NCBI RefSeq assembly: GCF_019278525.1
Contig: NZ_CP058986.1
Location: 2,390,001-2,454,000 of the forward strand
Source of the DNA: Polaribacter sp. HaHaR_3_91
GTDB taxonomy: Bacteria > Bacteroidota > Bacteroidia > Flavobacteriales > Flavobacteriaceae
Length of the DNA stretch: 64,000 bases
Direction of reading: 5' to 3'
Shown: in pieces, positions 46,095 to 54,872 of the stretch
How positions within the stretch are numbered: the first letter of the stretch is position 1
Layout of the letters: every line of letters starts with the position of its first letter
Notes under the pieces: generated by a model
What the model saw: the letters and a program-made list of their open reading frames with translations, nothing else
Told to the model about the DNA's origin: nothing
Database searches by the model: none
Made by a program: the position numbers and the translations under genes

Positions 46095-46763
46095 ATGGAG
46101 GTAAAAGAAGTCAATATAAAAAAGATAGCAAAATATTGCCTAGAAAATGTCTTTAGAACAAATACGGACTTACCAGGCTTTGTGTACCTTGACTTTGGAG
46201 AAAATAGAACCTCACCCGAACTTAGAGCTATTATGGTTGCGCTAAAAAATGAATTATCCGCTTTTACATTAAAGAAATTCAATAAAGAATTAAGTTATCA
46301 TTGGTTGGTTCGTTTCGATCAACAAGTTAGCACACCTTTTCATCTAGATAATGCCGAAAATCAATCTTTTTTAATGCTAGGTTACGAACCAAGTGAAGTA
46401 GAAAGTGAATTGTATATAGCCGATTATCATAAGTATGCAAATGAGAATAAGGAGGCTTCAGAAGACTATCTTAAAAATTTTACGCCTGTATTTAAGGAAA
46501 ATGAAACGATACTTAAACCCTATATTACCAAACTAGCATCATTTGATAAACCTACTTATAAAATTGTTATAATTAATAATAGCAATCCAAAACAAAGCAG
46601 AGAAACCTTAGGTGTATTTCACAAAGCAAAAATTGTGAAACCCGATCTAAATAAAAGTAGAATAGTAAATTCAATGATTTTTAATATGTTATCAAAAGAT
46701 AATAATATTGAAGACCCGAAAAAAGAACATGCTTTTTTAAATACTGATATTATAAGCAAATAG
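46095..46763 (+). CDS. possible 2OG-Fe(II) oxygenase-like protein
   Basis: The 222-residue cytoplasmic protein is not clearly recognised. The segment RFDQQVSTPFHLDNAENQSF has an HxD placed as in the iron site of 2-oxoglutarate oxygenases, and a later His in GVFHKAKIV could complete the triad; this is inference. It lies 18 bp after the HAD gene and 50 bp before the DsbA-like gene, so it belongs to the redox run. Confidence 0.55.
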   Translation: MEVKEVNIKKIAKYCLENVFRTNTDLPGFVYLDFGENRTSPELRAIMVALKNELSAFTLKKFNKELSYHWLVRFDQQVSTPFHLDNAENQSFLMLGYEPSEVESELYIADYHKYANENKEASEDYLKNFTPVFKENETILKPYITKLASFDKPTYKIVIINNSNPKQSRETLGVFHKAKIVKPDLNKSRIVNSMIFNMLSKDNNIEDPKKEHAFLNTDIISK

Positions 46764-46813
46764 TAATTATAACTTTAAATATTGAATTTAAATAAGCCTA
46801 AAAAAAACATAAT

Positions 46814-47464
46814 ATGACACAAAAATTAAAAATAGACATCGTTTCTGATGTTGTTTGTCCGTGGTGTACTATCGGATATAAACGTTTAGAAAAAGCAATT
46901 ATAGAACTTGGTATTCAAGATAAAGTAGACATAGAATGGCAACCTTTTGAGTTGAACCCAAATATGCCCGCTGAAGGTCAGAATGTAAACGAACATATTA
47001 CAGAAAAATATGGTTCTACAACCGAGCAACAAAACGAATCGAAGCAAATGATGACCGAAGCTGGTGCAGAATTAGGTTTTAAATTTGATTATTTTGACGA
47101 AATGCGCATGGTAAATACCTTTGATGCACATGTTTTATTAGAATACGCTAAGATTTTTAACAAACAAACTGAATTAAAAATGCGTTTAACAGCATCTTTT
47201 TTCGGCGAACGTAAAGACGTTTCTAAAAGAGATGTTTTAAAACAGGCTTTATTAGAAGTTGGTTTAAATGCAGAAGAAGGACTTGCTAAATTAGATATTG
47301 AATCTGCAAGAAGCGAAGTAAGAGCCAAACAAGATTATTGGAAAAATTTAGGAGTTAATTCTGTACCAACTATTGTTTTTAATAGAAAAAGTGCGGTAAC
47401 AGGTGCACAACCTGTAGACACTTTTAAACAAGTACTTACAGAATTAATGAAAGAACAAGAATAG
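46814..47464 (+). CDS. DsbA-family (FrnE-like) oxidoreductase
   Basis: The 216-residue protein has no signal peptide and a thioredoxin fold with active site SDVVCPWCTIGYKR, a helical insertion, and the cis-Pro region VNSVPTIVFN. It matches the FrnE/2-hydroxychromene-carboxylate-isomerase-like DsbA branch, cytoplasmic thiol-disulfide exchangers linked to oxidative stress. It is the fifth gene of the run. Confidence 0.92.
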   Translation: MTQKLKIDIVSDVVCPWCTIGYKRLEKAIIELGIQDKVDIEWQPFELNPNMPAEGQNVNEHITEKYGSTTEQQNESKQMMTEAGAELGFKFDYFDEMRMVNTFDAHVLLEYAKIFNKQTELKMRLTASFFGERKDVSKRDVLKQALLEVGLNAEEGLAKLDIESARSEVRAKQDYWKNLGVNSVPTIVFNRKSAVTGAQPVDTFKQVLTELMKEQE

Positions 47465-47481
47465 TTTATAAAATTAACTAA

Positions 47482-47560
47482 TGTCAGTTCGAGCGCAGTA
47501 GAGAACTATTTAATTATTAAATAGTTCTCTACTTATGCTTGTCTTACGCAGAGTCTAAAG
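47482..47560. repeat. palindromic intergenic repeat
   Basis: 47498-47532 is a perfect inverted repeat with 16-bp arms (GTAGAGAACTATTTAA and its complement) and a 3-base loop. It is preceded by GTCAGTTCGAGCGCA, the same opening as the repeat in the hisIE-hisF spacer. It could also act as a weak terminator before the peroxiredoxin gene. Confidence 0.75.
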
Positions 47561-47653
47561 ACCCAACAAGATATATTGCTTCTATTTAAACTAAAATAAT
47601 CGATGCAATTAAGTATAATTTATTAGACAAAATAATATCTTAAAAAGATACCT

Positions 47654-48319
47654 ATGGAATCAAAAAAAAATAAAGGAGAATTAGATGCATTATTAGCGGC
47701 AAAACGTAAAGAAGGTGCAGCTAAATTCACCAAAGAAAAGAATAAAATTTATGCAGACGGAATTACAAGTGTAGCAAATTCTGGCATACTTGAAAAAGCT
47801 TTAAATGTAGGAGATAAAGCTCCTGATTTTAACCTGAAAAATGCTTTAAACGAATCTGTATCTCTATATGATGAATTAAAAAACGGACCGGTAGTTTTAA
47901 CATGGTACAGAGGTGGCTGGTGTCCGTATTGTAACATCACATTACATTATTTACAAGAAAAGTTACCAGAATTTCAACAAGCAGGTGCAACACTTATAGC
48001 TTTAACGCCTGAGTTGCCAGATAATTCTTTAAGCACATCCGAAAAAAACAATTTAGAATTTAATGTTTTAAGTGATGTTGGTAATACCGTCGGAAAAGAA
48101 TATGGTGTTGTTTTTAAACTAACTGATGAAGTTGCCGAAATTTATGAAGCTGGTTTTGGTTTAAGTGATTTTAATGGAGATAAAAATAACGAGTTGCCAT
48201 TAGCTGCTACCTATGTTATTGATACCAACGGTGTAATTCAGTATGCATTTTTAGATGCTGACTATAGAGAAAGAGCAGAATCATCTGACATATTAAACGC
48301 GTTAAACAAATTAAAATAA
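47654..48319 (+). CDS. AhpC/TSA-like peroxiredoxin
   Basis: The 221-residue protein has the peroxiredoxin fold with VVLTWYRGGWCPYCNITLHY; the CxxC form places it in the peroxiredoxin-like group near BCP/PrxQ rather than typical 2-Cys AhpC. It detoxifies peroxides in the cytoplasm. It ends the TetR-linked run after a 190-bp spacer with a palindrome, so it may also have its own promoter. Confidence 0.9.
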   Translation: MESKKNKGELDALLAAKRKEGAAKFTKEKNKIYADGITSVANSGILEKALNVGDKAPDFNLKNALNESVSLYDELKNGPVVLTWYRGGWCPYCNITLHYLQEKLPEFQQAGATLIALTPELPDNSLSTSEKNNLEFNVLSDVGNTVGKEYGVVFKLTDEVAEIYEAGFGLSDFNGDKNNELPLAATYVIDTNGVIQYAFLDADYRERAESSDILNALNKLK

Positions 48320-48411
48320 GACCAAAAGTCTTATTTTTTTTTATCAGTAAAAAAAACTATTTCTTTTAAAATCTTAACAAAACTGTAGTACCCTTTACAA
48401 TCGTATTTTAT

Positions 48412-48419
48412 TAATTTTG
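48412..48419 (+). promoter_or_regulatory. -7 promoter element
   Basis: TAATTTTG is an exact TAnnTTTG match 29 bp before the lipoprotein start at 48449. No clear TTG element was seen. Confidence 0.45.
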
Positions 48420-48448
48420 AGGTTTATCAATAACCAAATAAAACATTT

Positions 48449-49282
48449 ATGCATACAACCAAACTCATCTTAATTGCTTTTAGTTTCTTATTCTTTTCTT
48501 GTGGAAATAAAAAAACAAATTCAGAAGTAAAATCAGAAATAAATACAAAAAAAGAAACTCCAATTACCTTTAAAAACAAAGGACACGAATTGGTCTACAA
48601 CACCGTACAAAAAACGGGGAATTACCAAACACTTGCAGCTAAAAAAGATGTGGTTTACACCTACTCTTACCAAACTCCAGATGGGAAAACAGATATTTCT
48701 ACAGAAAAATATATTTTTGATGGAGAACTTTCTTACGGAGCATATACAAAGCATGAAAGAACTTTAACAGACTTAAAAGGTAAAGTAGAACAAGGCTATG
48801 ACGGAAATGAATATTGGTTAAAAAATAATGGAGAAATCATAACAGATTCGGCAGCCTTAAAAAAAGTTGCGTTTAACAGACCTACTAATTTTTACTGGTT
48901 CTGTATGATTCAAAAATTATTAGATCCTAGTGTACAATATCAATTTATAAACGAGCAAACAATTGAAGGAACAATTTATGATGTTGTTAAAATTACCTTT
49001 GATGGTAGCAATAACAAGCCAAAAGATATTTACCAAGTATACATCAATAAAGAAACTAAAATGATAGATCAGTTTTTATTTACTGTGATGGATTTTGCAA
49101 AGTCAGATCCTCTTTTAATGCAACTGAAATATGAAAATATAGAAGGTATTTTAATCCCTACACAACGTAAATACAAAGCGTCTAATTGGGATGCAGAAGT
49201 TACAGATGCTCCTTGGATTCAAGTAAACTGGACCAATATTAAATTTAATAACGGCTTACAAAAAGAACTGTTTAAAAAATAA
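48449..49282 (+). CDS. DUF6503-like lipoprotein
   Basis: The 277-residue protein has the lipoprotein signal MHTTKLILIAFSFLFFSC. The body (HELVYNTVQKTGNYQTLAAK, KVEQGYDGNEYWLKNNGE, IYQVYINKETKMIDQFLF) matches the DUF6503 type and is likely beta-rich and outer-membrane bound. It resembles the lipoprotein at 3727-4473 in plan. Single gene with its own promoter and terminator; function unknown. Confidence 0.65.
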   Translation: MHTTKLILIAFSFLFFSCGNKKTNSEVKSEINTKKETPITFKNKGHELVYNTVQKTGNYQTLAAKKDVVYTYSYQTPDGKTDISTEKYIFDGELSYGAYTKHERTLTDLKGKVEQGYDGNEYWLKNNGEIITDSAALKKVAFNRPTNFYWFCMIQKLLDPSVQYQFINEQTIEGTIYDVVKITFDGSNNKPKDIYQVYINKETKMIDQFLFTVMDFAKSDPLLMQLKYENIEGILIPTQRKYKASNWDAEVTDAPWIQVNWTNIKFNNGLQKELFKK

Positions 49283-49309
49283 ACCAACACACGAAAATCA
49301 ATTTTACAA

Positions 49310-49348
49310 AGAACCCCTTCAGATTTAAAAATTTGAAGGGGTTTTTCT
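49310..49348 (+). terminator. intrinsic terminator
   Basis: AACCCCTTCA and TGAAGGGGTT form the stem, followed by TTTTT. It begins 28 bp after the lipoprotein stop. Confidence 0.85.
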
Positions 49349-49361
49349 TACGCTAAAAAAA

Positions 49362-49393
49362 AGTCTTTGCTAAATTAGATTTAACAAAGACTC
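49362..49393 (-). terminator. intrinsic terminator of the FKBP gene
   Basis: On the minus strand AGTCTTTGTT and AGCAAAGACT form a stem followed by eight T, 25 bp after the FKBP stop. Confidence 0.75.
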
Positions 49394-49417
49394 TTTAAAA
49401 TATTGAAAAAAATTATG

Positions 49418-49864
49418 TTATGCTGTAATTTCAGTATCTTTAATTTCTACTACTTCAAGATCAAAAACAAGATCTCTACCTGCTAAAGGATGATTACCAT
49501 CAATAACAACGCTATTATCTTTAACTTCAACAATCATTAAATTCATTTCTTGTCCTTCTGGAGACTTAGAAACCAATCCCATACCAACTTTTGGCTCCAT
49601 ATCTTGTGGAAGATTAGCTCTATCAATTTCTTGAATCAATTGATCATTTACCTCACCATACGCTTCTTCTTTAGCGATAGTAATAGTTTTCTTTTCATTC
49701 ACTTTCATGTCAATTAAACCTTGCTCAAAACCAGGAATTAATTGTCCTTGTCCTAAAACAAATTCTATTGGCTCTTTTCCTTCAGACGTATCAAAAACTT
49801 GTCCATCAGATAATTTACCTGTATAATGTACTTTTACTGTGTTATTCGCTTTTACTTGACTCAT
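49418..49864 (-). CDS. FKBP-type peptidyl-prolyl isomerase, SlyD-like
   Basis: The 148-residue protein has the FKBP opening VKVHYTGKLSDGQVFDTSEG, EFVLGQGQLIPGFEQGLIDM, an inserted chaperone flap (about 70-120) and the closing motif IDGNHPLAGRDLVFDLEVV, as in SlyD. The His-rich metal tail of enterobacterial SlyD is absent. The start at 49864 gives MSQVKANNTV and avoids an unlikely 11-residue extension. Confidence 0.93.
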   Translation of the reverse strand: MSQVKANNTVKVHYTGKLSDGQVFDTSEGKEPIEFVLGQGQLIPGFEQGLIDMKVNEKKTITIAKEEAYGEVNDQLIQEIDRANLPQDMEPKVGMGLVSKSPEGQEMNLMIVEVKDNSVVIDGNHPLAGRDLVFDLEVVEIKDTEITA

Positions 49865-50149
49865 ACTATAATTAATTTGAAAAAATAGGCGTTGCATAAT
49901 TCTTACACAAAAACTATTTTAATTTAAACTTACAAACCATTCGCTGCCATAACCAAGCCAAAACCCAGAATTTTAATGCCATTTTCTTTAATTCGCTACA
50001 TTTACAAACAAAAAATAAAGTGCTATCTCTCTTATAGTAGTAATCTACAAGCTTTCTGTTTTTTTATAAATAAAAAGGTTGTGTAATATTTAAACCGCAA
50101 CTTTGTCAGTTTTTACTTAAAATTAAGATTATTTTATGACAGTTTTGTT

Positions 50150-50250
50150 ATTGACAGGAAGCTTTAATTTTCGATAAAAAGGAGAAATCTCATAAATATT
50201 TTCAAATTTATAGTATCATCGTGTAGGTTTTCTCCTTACGTCGGATGACA
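50150..50250. repeat. intergenic repeat remnant
   Basis: GGAGAAATCTCA and TTTCTCCTTACGTCGGATGACA are typical parts of the same dispersed repeat family seen in the his operon spacers. The remaining spacer 49865-50340 shows no gene. Confidence 0.5.
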
Positions 50251-50344
50251 AATTGGAATGGTTCTTTTTTAGGTTGATTAATAATCAACTACTTTTAATA
50301 AGTAAAAACCTTAAAACCTCATATCATTTTTGATTATTCACAAA

Positions 50345-50420
50345 AGTACTCTCAGAATTTTGTGGTTGGTAACAATTTACTAAATTAGTTACTTGAAACA
50401 TGCAACAAACCATATACTAA
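50345..50420. repeat. attC-like right-arm remnant
   Basis: ATTTACTAA...GCAACAAACCATATAC (50373-50416) matches the right arm of site R1 (31873-31917), including GCAACAAACCATAC. The final GTT is lost and no left arm is visible, so this is probably a decayed site outside the main array. Confidence 0.55.
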
Positions 50421-50452
50421 ACAAATTTAAAAAGCCTAAACCACTAACCAAA

Positions 50453-50797
50453 ATGCCAACAAAAATTATAGACATTAACGAAGCTACGATAAAAAGTTAT
50501 GTAGAATCATTAAGGCCAGAAGATTTAGAGATTAGAAAACAAATAGATATTGGCTATGCTTATGATGGTAAATCGGTAATTCTGTTTCAAATAAGACCAA
50601 AATGGGACAACCCAAAAGAGAAATTACAAATTGATTTCGCTAAAATTACGCGTATAAAGTCAAAAAAAATATGGAAACTATATTGGATGCGTGCCAGTGG
50701 AAAATGGGAACTCTATGAACCTTTTTCAGAATCTACACATCTAAATGAAATTGTAGCAATTATTAAAAAAGATAAACACAGTTGCTTTTTTGGATAA
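50453..50797 (+). CDS. DUF3024-family protein
   Basis: The 114-residue protein has the DUF3024 core: EIRKQIDIGYAYDGKSVILF, IRPKWDNPKEK, IWKLYWMRASGKWELY. The family is small, cytoplasmic and of unknown function, often found near defence or mobile genes. The ATG at 50453 was chosen; a TTG 60 bp upstream would include an attC-like relic in the protein. Confidence 0.8.
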   Translation: MPTKIIDINEATIKSYVESLRPEDLEIRKQIDIGYAYDGKSVILFQIRPKWDNPKEKLQIDFAKITRIKSKKIWKLYWMRASGKWELYEPFSESTHLNEIVAIIKKDKHSCFFG

Positions 50798-50855
50798 TAG
50801 AAGCTTTTTCTAAATTGTACATATTTAATTTTAGAATAAATAATATGTCCTATTA

Positions 50856-50903
50856 AGCTCAGTCGAAACTTACTATAGTAATCAGTTAGTTCTCGACTGA
50901 GCT
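50856..50903. repeat. palindromic intergenic repeat
   Basis: AGCTCAGTCGA and TCGACTGAGCT are perfect 11-bp arms around a 26-base loop. Confidence 0.7.
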
Positions 50904-50967
50904 AGAACAGACAACCAAGAATGTTTCAATTACTATAAAAAAGAAGTTATTTAAATTCGAACCACCA

Positions 50968-51384
50968 TTGAATACTACAAGACAACAAATAATTAGAGAA
51001 ATTGCACAAGAATTAGATTGTGGTAGTGATTGCTACTATAATTTAAAAACAAATGAAATTATAGCAATTCCAGATTTTTCACAAGTATTTGATGAAGAAG
51101 AATTTAAAGAGGCTTTTGGTGAAGCTCTAGAAAAGTTAGAGCAGCATAAAACAGATTTCATAAAAATTGAATCCTTAGAAAGCTTTGAGTCCTTTAAAAT
51201 AATGGAAGACTTTGCAGCACAAATAAAAGACCTAAATTTTAAGATAGAATTACAAGCTATTTTACAAAGGCAAAAACCCTTTCAGAATTTTAAACATCAA
51301 ATAGATCAATCTAATTTTAGACAAAACTGGTTCGATTTTAAACAGCATGAGCTTGAGAAAATAGTTGCTAAAAGATTACATTAA
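50968..51384 (+). CDS. UPF0158-family protein
   Basis: The 138-residue protein fits UPF0158: a short N-terminal sheet (YYNLKTNEIIAIPD), then FIKIESLESFESFKIMEDF, AILQRQKPFQNFKHQID and a C-terminal NWFDFKQHELEKIV. The function of the family is unknown. No ATG is present; TTG at 50968 is the only start that keeps the N-terminal strand. Confidence 0.75.
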   Translation: MNTTRQQIIREIAQELDCGSDCYYNLKTNEIIAIPDFSQVFDEEEFKEAFGEALEKLEQHKTDFIKIESLESFESFKIMEDFAAQIKDLNFKIELQAILQRQKPFQNFKHQIDQSNFRQNWFDFKQHELEKIVAKRLH

Positions 51385-51388
51385 TCAA

Positions 51389-51667
51389 ATGATGACTAAA
51401 GATTTTCTAGAAACCTTAAATATAATAATTTGTTAAGATTATTCGGGGGTAATACTGAAAAGGGAAATATTCGCTTTGGCAAAAGAATATATAGAAACAC
51501 TTATTTATCAGATTATCAACCTGCAAAAAAGCAAAGACCCTAAATTGGGTGCAGTTTCCATCTTAAATTGGAAAACTATAGGTAAAAAAACTTCCGAAGA
51601 AAAAAAGAGAGATTTATATTACACAAATATAAACAACTGGGATTTGGCAGATAGCGTTACTCTATAG
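51389..51667 (+). pseudogene. broken AlkD-like DNA alkylation repair gene
   Basis: The later part (from about 51476) reads AKEYIETLIYQI, LGAVSILNWKTIGKKTSEEK and NINNWDLADSVTL, which match the HEAT-repeat AlkD family around its NNWDLVD motif. The earlier part has a stop (51434) and a change of frame (LLRLFGGNTEKGNIRFGKR). The gene stops soon after NNWDLAD, lacking about half of a normal AlkD. It is therefore a truncated and frameshifted relic. Confidence 0.6.
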
Positions 51668-51876
51668 AAAAATTTTACATCGAAACCATAAAACATTTCT
51701 TAAACTTAAAATAAGGAAAAATTTATAGCAAAATCCTATAGACCTATCTAACCTTAAATTTTTAGATTATTGTTAATTCAAAAATTATAGCGAGTTCATC
51801 GCAAGTTTTTTAAATAGAAAGCATCTTAATACATAGTCCTTTTAATTAAAAAAGGATTTTCAATCAATGTTATTAT

Positions 51877-52869
51877 ATGAAATCCAACCAATTCAAAGCA
51901 CTTGTTTTAAGCTCATTTTTTATCGTTTTAACTTCTTGTAGTGAAGATACCAATTCCGATTTAACCACTAGCGATGCGGTAACCATATCTGTAGAAAGTA
52001 GTAATTTTATAACAGAAGGATTAGCAACACCCATAACCATTGAAAGCAGAACATTATCTGATGGTTCTACAGCAGATTGTTATAAAATAGTAGTTACGGG
52101 TACACCAACAGATCATGAAATGGGACCTTGGTGTCCGAGTAATATTTCTGATGATGCTACTGCAGGTGGAATTTGGCTTGAAAACGGAGAAGTTTATGAT
52201 GTAGATGGCGCTTTTGTTCAGAATTTAGCTGCTTTTTACAATGATGATACTTGGATGTTATATAACGCTACCACAGGAGAAATTACAAAAACAAGCACAG
52301 AAACAGAATGTGAAGAAGCTGCAAACCCAAATGTTGGCACAGAATATAAAAATTATTGTGTGGAGTGTTTACCTTCTTATGTAGAAGACCTAACACACAC
52401 TTATTACATTCCAGTTACACCTAAAATAGCAGACACTCCTTATGTATTTTCTACCGGACTTGGTGGAGGTCCAGGAACAGCTATAAGTACCGTACCTTCT
52501 AATAGAGGTTTGGCATTTAATGGTGTTGTTTTTGATGCTCCGGCACCAACAGATAATATTTTAAGTGCCTATACTTTAGCTCCTTTTGATGATGCTGGCG
52601 GGCATATTAATTTAGCTGCTGGTTATCATTATCATGCTGCAACCGGTCTTTCTACAAAAATAACACAAACAGATAATCATGCAGCTATGATTGGCTATGC
52701 TTTAGATGGATATGGTATCTTTGAAAACACGGATGAAAACGGAAATGAAGTTACAGACTTAGATGATTCTAGAGGACATTATGATGACACTAGAGGATAT
52801 CATTATCATGTAGACAAAGCTGGTAATAATAATTTTATCAATGGTTTAAGAGGGGAATATGCACTATAA
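51877..52869 (+). CDS. YHYH-domain lipoprotein (copy 1)
   Basis: The 330-residue protein has a lipoprotein signal (ALVLSSFFIVLTSC) and an exported body with two YHYH motifs (LAAGYHYHAATG and TRGYHYHVDKAG), plus Cys pairs in GPWCPSN and NYCVECLPSY. The His clusters suggest metal binding, which is inference. It is nearly a duplicate of the protein at 53536-54594, and both enclose the gene at 52874. Confidence 0.87.
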   Translation: MKSNQFKALVLSSFFIVLTSCSEDTNSDLTTSDAVTISVESSNFITEGLATPITIESRTLSDGSTADCYKIVVTGTPTDHEMGPWCPSNISDDATAGGIWLENGEVYDVDGAFVQNLAAFYNDDTWMLYNATTGEITKTSTETECEEAANPNVGTEYKNYCVECLPSYVEDLTHTYYIPVTPKIADTPYVFSTGLGGGPGTAISTVPSNRGLAFNGVVFDAPAPTDNILSAYTLAPFDDAGGHINLAAGYHYHAATGLSTKITQTDNHAAMIGYALDGYGIFENTDENGNEVTDLDDSRGHYDDTRGYHYHVDKAGNNNFINGLRGEYAL

Positions 52870-52873
52870 AAAA

Positions 52874-53491
52874 ATGATTAAAAACTTTTCGATATTAATG
52901 ATATTTCTGTTAATGAGCAATACTTTATTTGCACATCAACCAGATTTATCTAATATCGTAATTTCTAAAACCGAAAATGGGCAAGTTATTTTACAAGTAA
53001 ATAGTTCCTTAACTGCTTTTCAGCAGGAAGTCAACTTTGTAAATGGCGAAGGTTTTTATAAATCTCCAGAAGAATTTAGAAACCTAGTTATAAAGCACTT
53101 TAACAGTCGTTTTTCTATGATTATCAACAAGAAGGACACCTTACAATTTAAGAATCCAAAGGTGTTTTTAGGTCATGAAACAAAACTAGTTGTAGAAATT
53201 ATTGGACTTCCAGAAACCATAAATAGCATTCAATTAAAAAACACTTTATTTAAAGATATTTATCATAGTCAATCTATAGTGATCTTTTTATTAGAACAAT
53301 TTCCAACACAAAAATTCTCTTTAGATGTTGATAATAAATATCAAATAAATTTAGCGCTTAAAAAAGGTAATTGGGAAAATATCTTAGAAGAAAAAATGAC
53401 TTCTAATTTTAAATATGTGGGCTATTTTGCAATTTTATTAGTAATTTCAGTAGTATTTCTAGTTATTAAAAGAAAAAAAACTGTAAAATAA
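52874..53491 (+). CDS. exported protein with C-terminal membrane anchor
   Basis: The 205-residue protein has a signal peptide (MIKNFSILMIFLLMSNTLFA), a periplasmic beta-rich body starting HQPDLSNIVISKTENGQVIL, and a C-terminal membrane helix (YVGYFAILLVISVVFLVI) with a Lys-rich end. The start at 52874 lies 4 bp after the YHYH stop; an ATG at 52859 would overlap it. It sits between two YHYH genes and may work with them. Not recognised. Confidence 0.7.
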   Translation: MIKNFSILMIFLLMSNTLFAHQPDLSNIVISKTENGQVILQVNSSLTAFQQEVNFVNGEGFYKSPEEFRNLVIKHFNSRFSMIINKKDTLQFKNPKVFLGHETKLVVEIIGLPETINSIQLKNTLFKDIYHSQSIVIFLLEQFPTQKFSLDVDNKYQINLALKKGNWENILEEKMTSNFKYVGYFAILLVISVVFLVIKRKKTVK

Positions 53492-53535
53492 AAAATATAA
53501 TAACACTTGCTATAAAAGATAAAATCATTGATAAT

Positions 53536-54594
53536 ATGAAAAAATATAATTTAAAACTCTTAACAATTATTCTATTTCTTGTTGGACTTTCTGCTTGTAC
53601 AAGTAATAGTGAAAGTAAGAAGAATATTACTCAAGACAAAGTAACCATAGCTGTGAATAGTAATTATTTCTTACCTGGTGGATTGGCAGAACCTATTACA
53701 ATAGTAACAAGAACATTGTCTGACGGTTCTACCGCAGATTGTTATAAAATTATAGCAACAAGTACACCTACAGATCACACAATGGGACCTTGGTGTCCTA
53801 CAAATATTTCTGATGATGCAAGCGCTGGTGGAATTTGGATGCAAGATGGAGAAATCTATGATGTAGATGGAGAGTTTGTAAAAAACTTAGCCACTTTTTA
53901 TAAAGATGATACCTGGATGCTTTACAATAGCGAAACAGGAGAAATTACAAAAACAACTACTAAAGAAGAATGTGAAGAAGCTGCAAACCCAAATGTAGGA
54001 GAAGAATATAAAAACTATTGTGTAGAGTGTTTGCCTTCTTATGTATCAGATGTAACCCATACCTATTACATTCCTGTTACTCCTAAAAAAGCAGCGACTC
54101 CTTATACTTTTTCTAGAGGTGGTAGAGGCGCTGGTGGTCCTCCTCCAGGAGGAAAAAGACCAGAAGGAGGAGAAAGACCTCCAAGACCAGAAAAACGTCC
54201 CGAAAATAGTTCTACAATGCCTTCTAGCAGAGGGTTGGCTTTTAATGGTGTTGTTTTTGATGCTCCTGCTCCAACTGATAACATTTTAAATGCTTATACT
54301 TTAGCTCCGTTTGATGATGCAGGCGGACATATTAATTTAGCGGCCGGATATCATTACCATGCTGCAACAGGTGTTTCTAAAAAAATTACACAAGCAGATA
54401 ATCATGCCCCAATGATTGGCTATGCTTTTGACGGATACGGAATCTTTGCAAACACAGATGTTAACGGAAAAGAAGCTACGGACTTAGATGAATCCAGAGG
54501 TCATTATGATGAAACAAGAGGCTATCATTACCATGTAGATAAAGCAGGTAATAATAATTTTATCAATGGTTTACGAGGAGAATATGCTTTATAA
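53536..54594 (+). CDS. YHYH-domain lipoprotein (copy 2)
   Basis: The 352-residue paralogue of the gene at 51877 keeps both YHYH motifs, the Cys pairs and the end NNNFINGLRGEYAL. It differs by a Gly/Pro/Arg/Glu-rich insert (about residues 193-222, GGRGAGGPPPGGKRPEGG and more) placed just before SSRGLAFNGVVFDAPAPTDN. Signal: LTIILFLVGLSAC. Tandem duplication with later divergence is the simplest explanation. Confidence 0.87.
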   Translation: MKKYNLKLLTIILFLVGLSACTSNSESKKNITQDKVTIAVNSNYFLPGGLAEPITIVTRTLSDGSTADCYKIIATSTPTDHTMGPWCPTNISDDASAGGIWMQDGEIYDVDGEFVKNLATFYKDDTWMLYNSETGEITKTTTKEECEEAANPNVGEEYKNYCVECLPSYVSDVTHTYYIPVTPKKAATPYTFSRGGRGAGGPPPGGKRPEGGERPPRPEKRPENSSTMPSSRGLAFNGVVFDAPAPTDNILNAYTLAPFDDAGGHINLAAGYHYHAATGVSKKITQADNHAPMIGYAFDGYGIFANTDVNGKEATDLDESRGHYDETRGYHYHVDKAGNNNFINGLRGEYAL

Positions 54595-54635
54595 AAATCT
54601 GATATAAAATATTTTATTCTTAATACTAAATTTTC

Positions 54636-54670
54636 AACAAGCCCAAGCCAACAACTTGGGCTTGTTTATT
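54636..54670 (+). terminator. intrinsic terminator of the YHYH operon
   Basis: AACAAGCCCAAG and CTTGGGCTTGTT form a 12-bp perfect stem with a 7-base loop, followed by a T-rich stretch. Confidence 0.85.
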
Positions 54671-54872
54671 TTTAAAACAGACCTCCCTCCTATTATTCTA
54701 ATAAATCTTCTTAATAATTACAAAAAGGTCTTTTTGATTTCTACTTTTTCACTCAAAAAAGTTAATTTAGCTTTTAGGCGATTCATTTGTTATATCAAGG
54801 ATTATTTTCGGTTTTAAAACCATATTTAATATTGATAAAACAGAATTTCTTATTTAAAAATTGAAAAAGAAA

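Noticed and set aside
47498..47532. Perfect palindrome as another attC-like site
   Set aside because: It lacks the AACACC/GTT core and the inner TACG palindrome and belongs to the dispersed GTCAGTTCGAG family.
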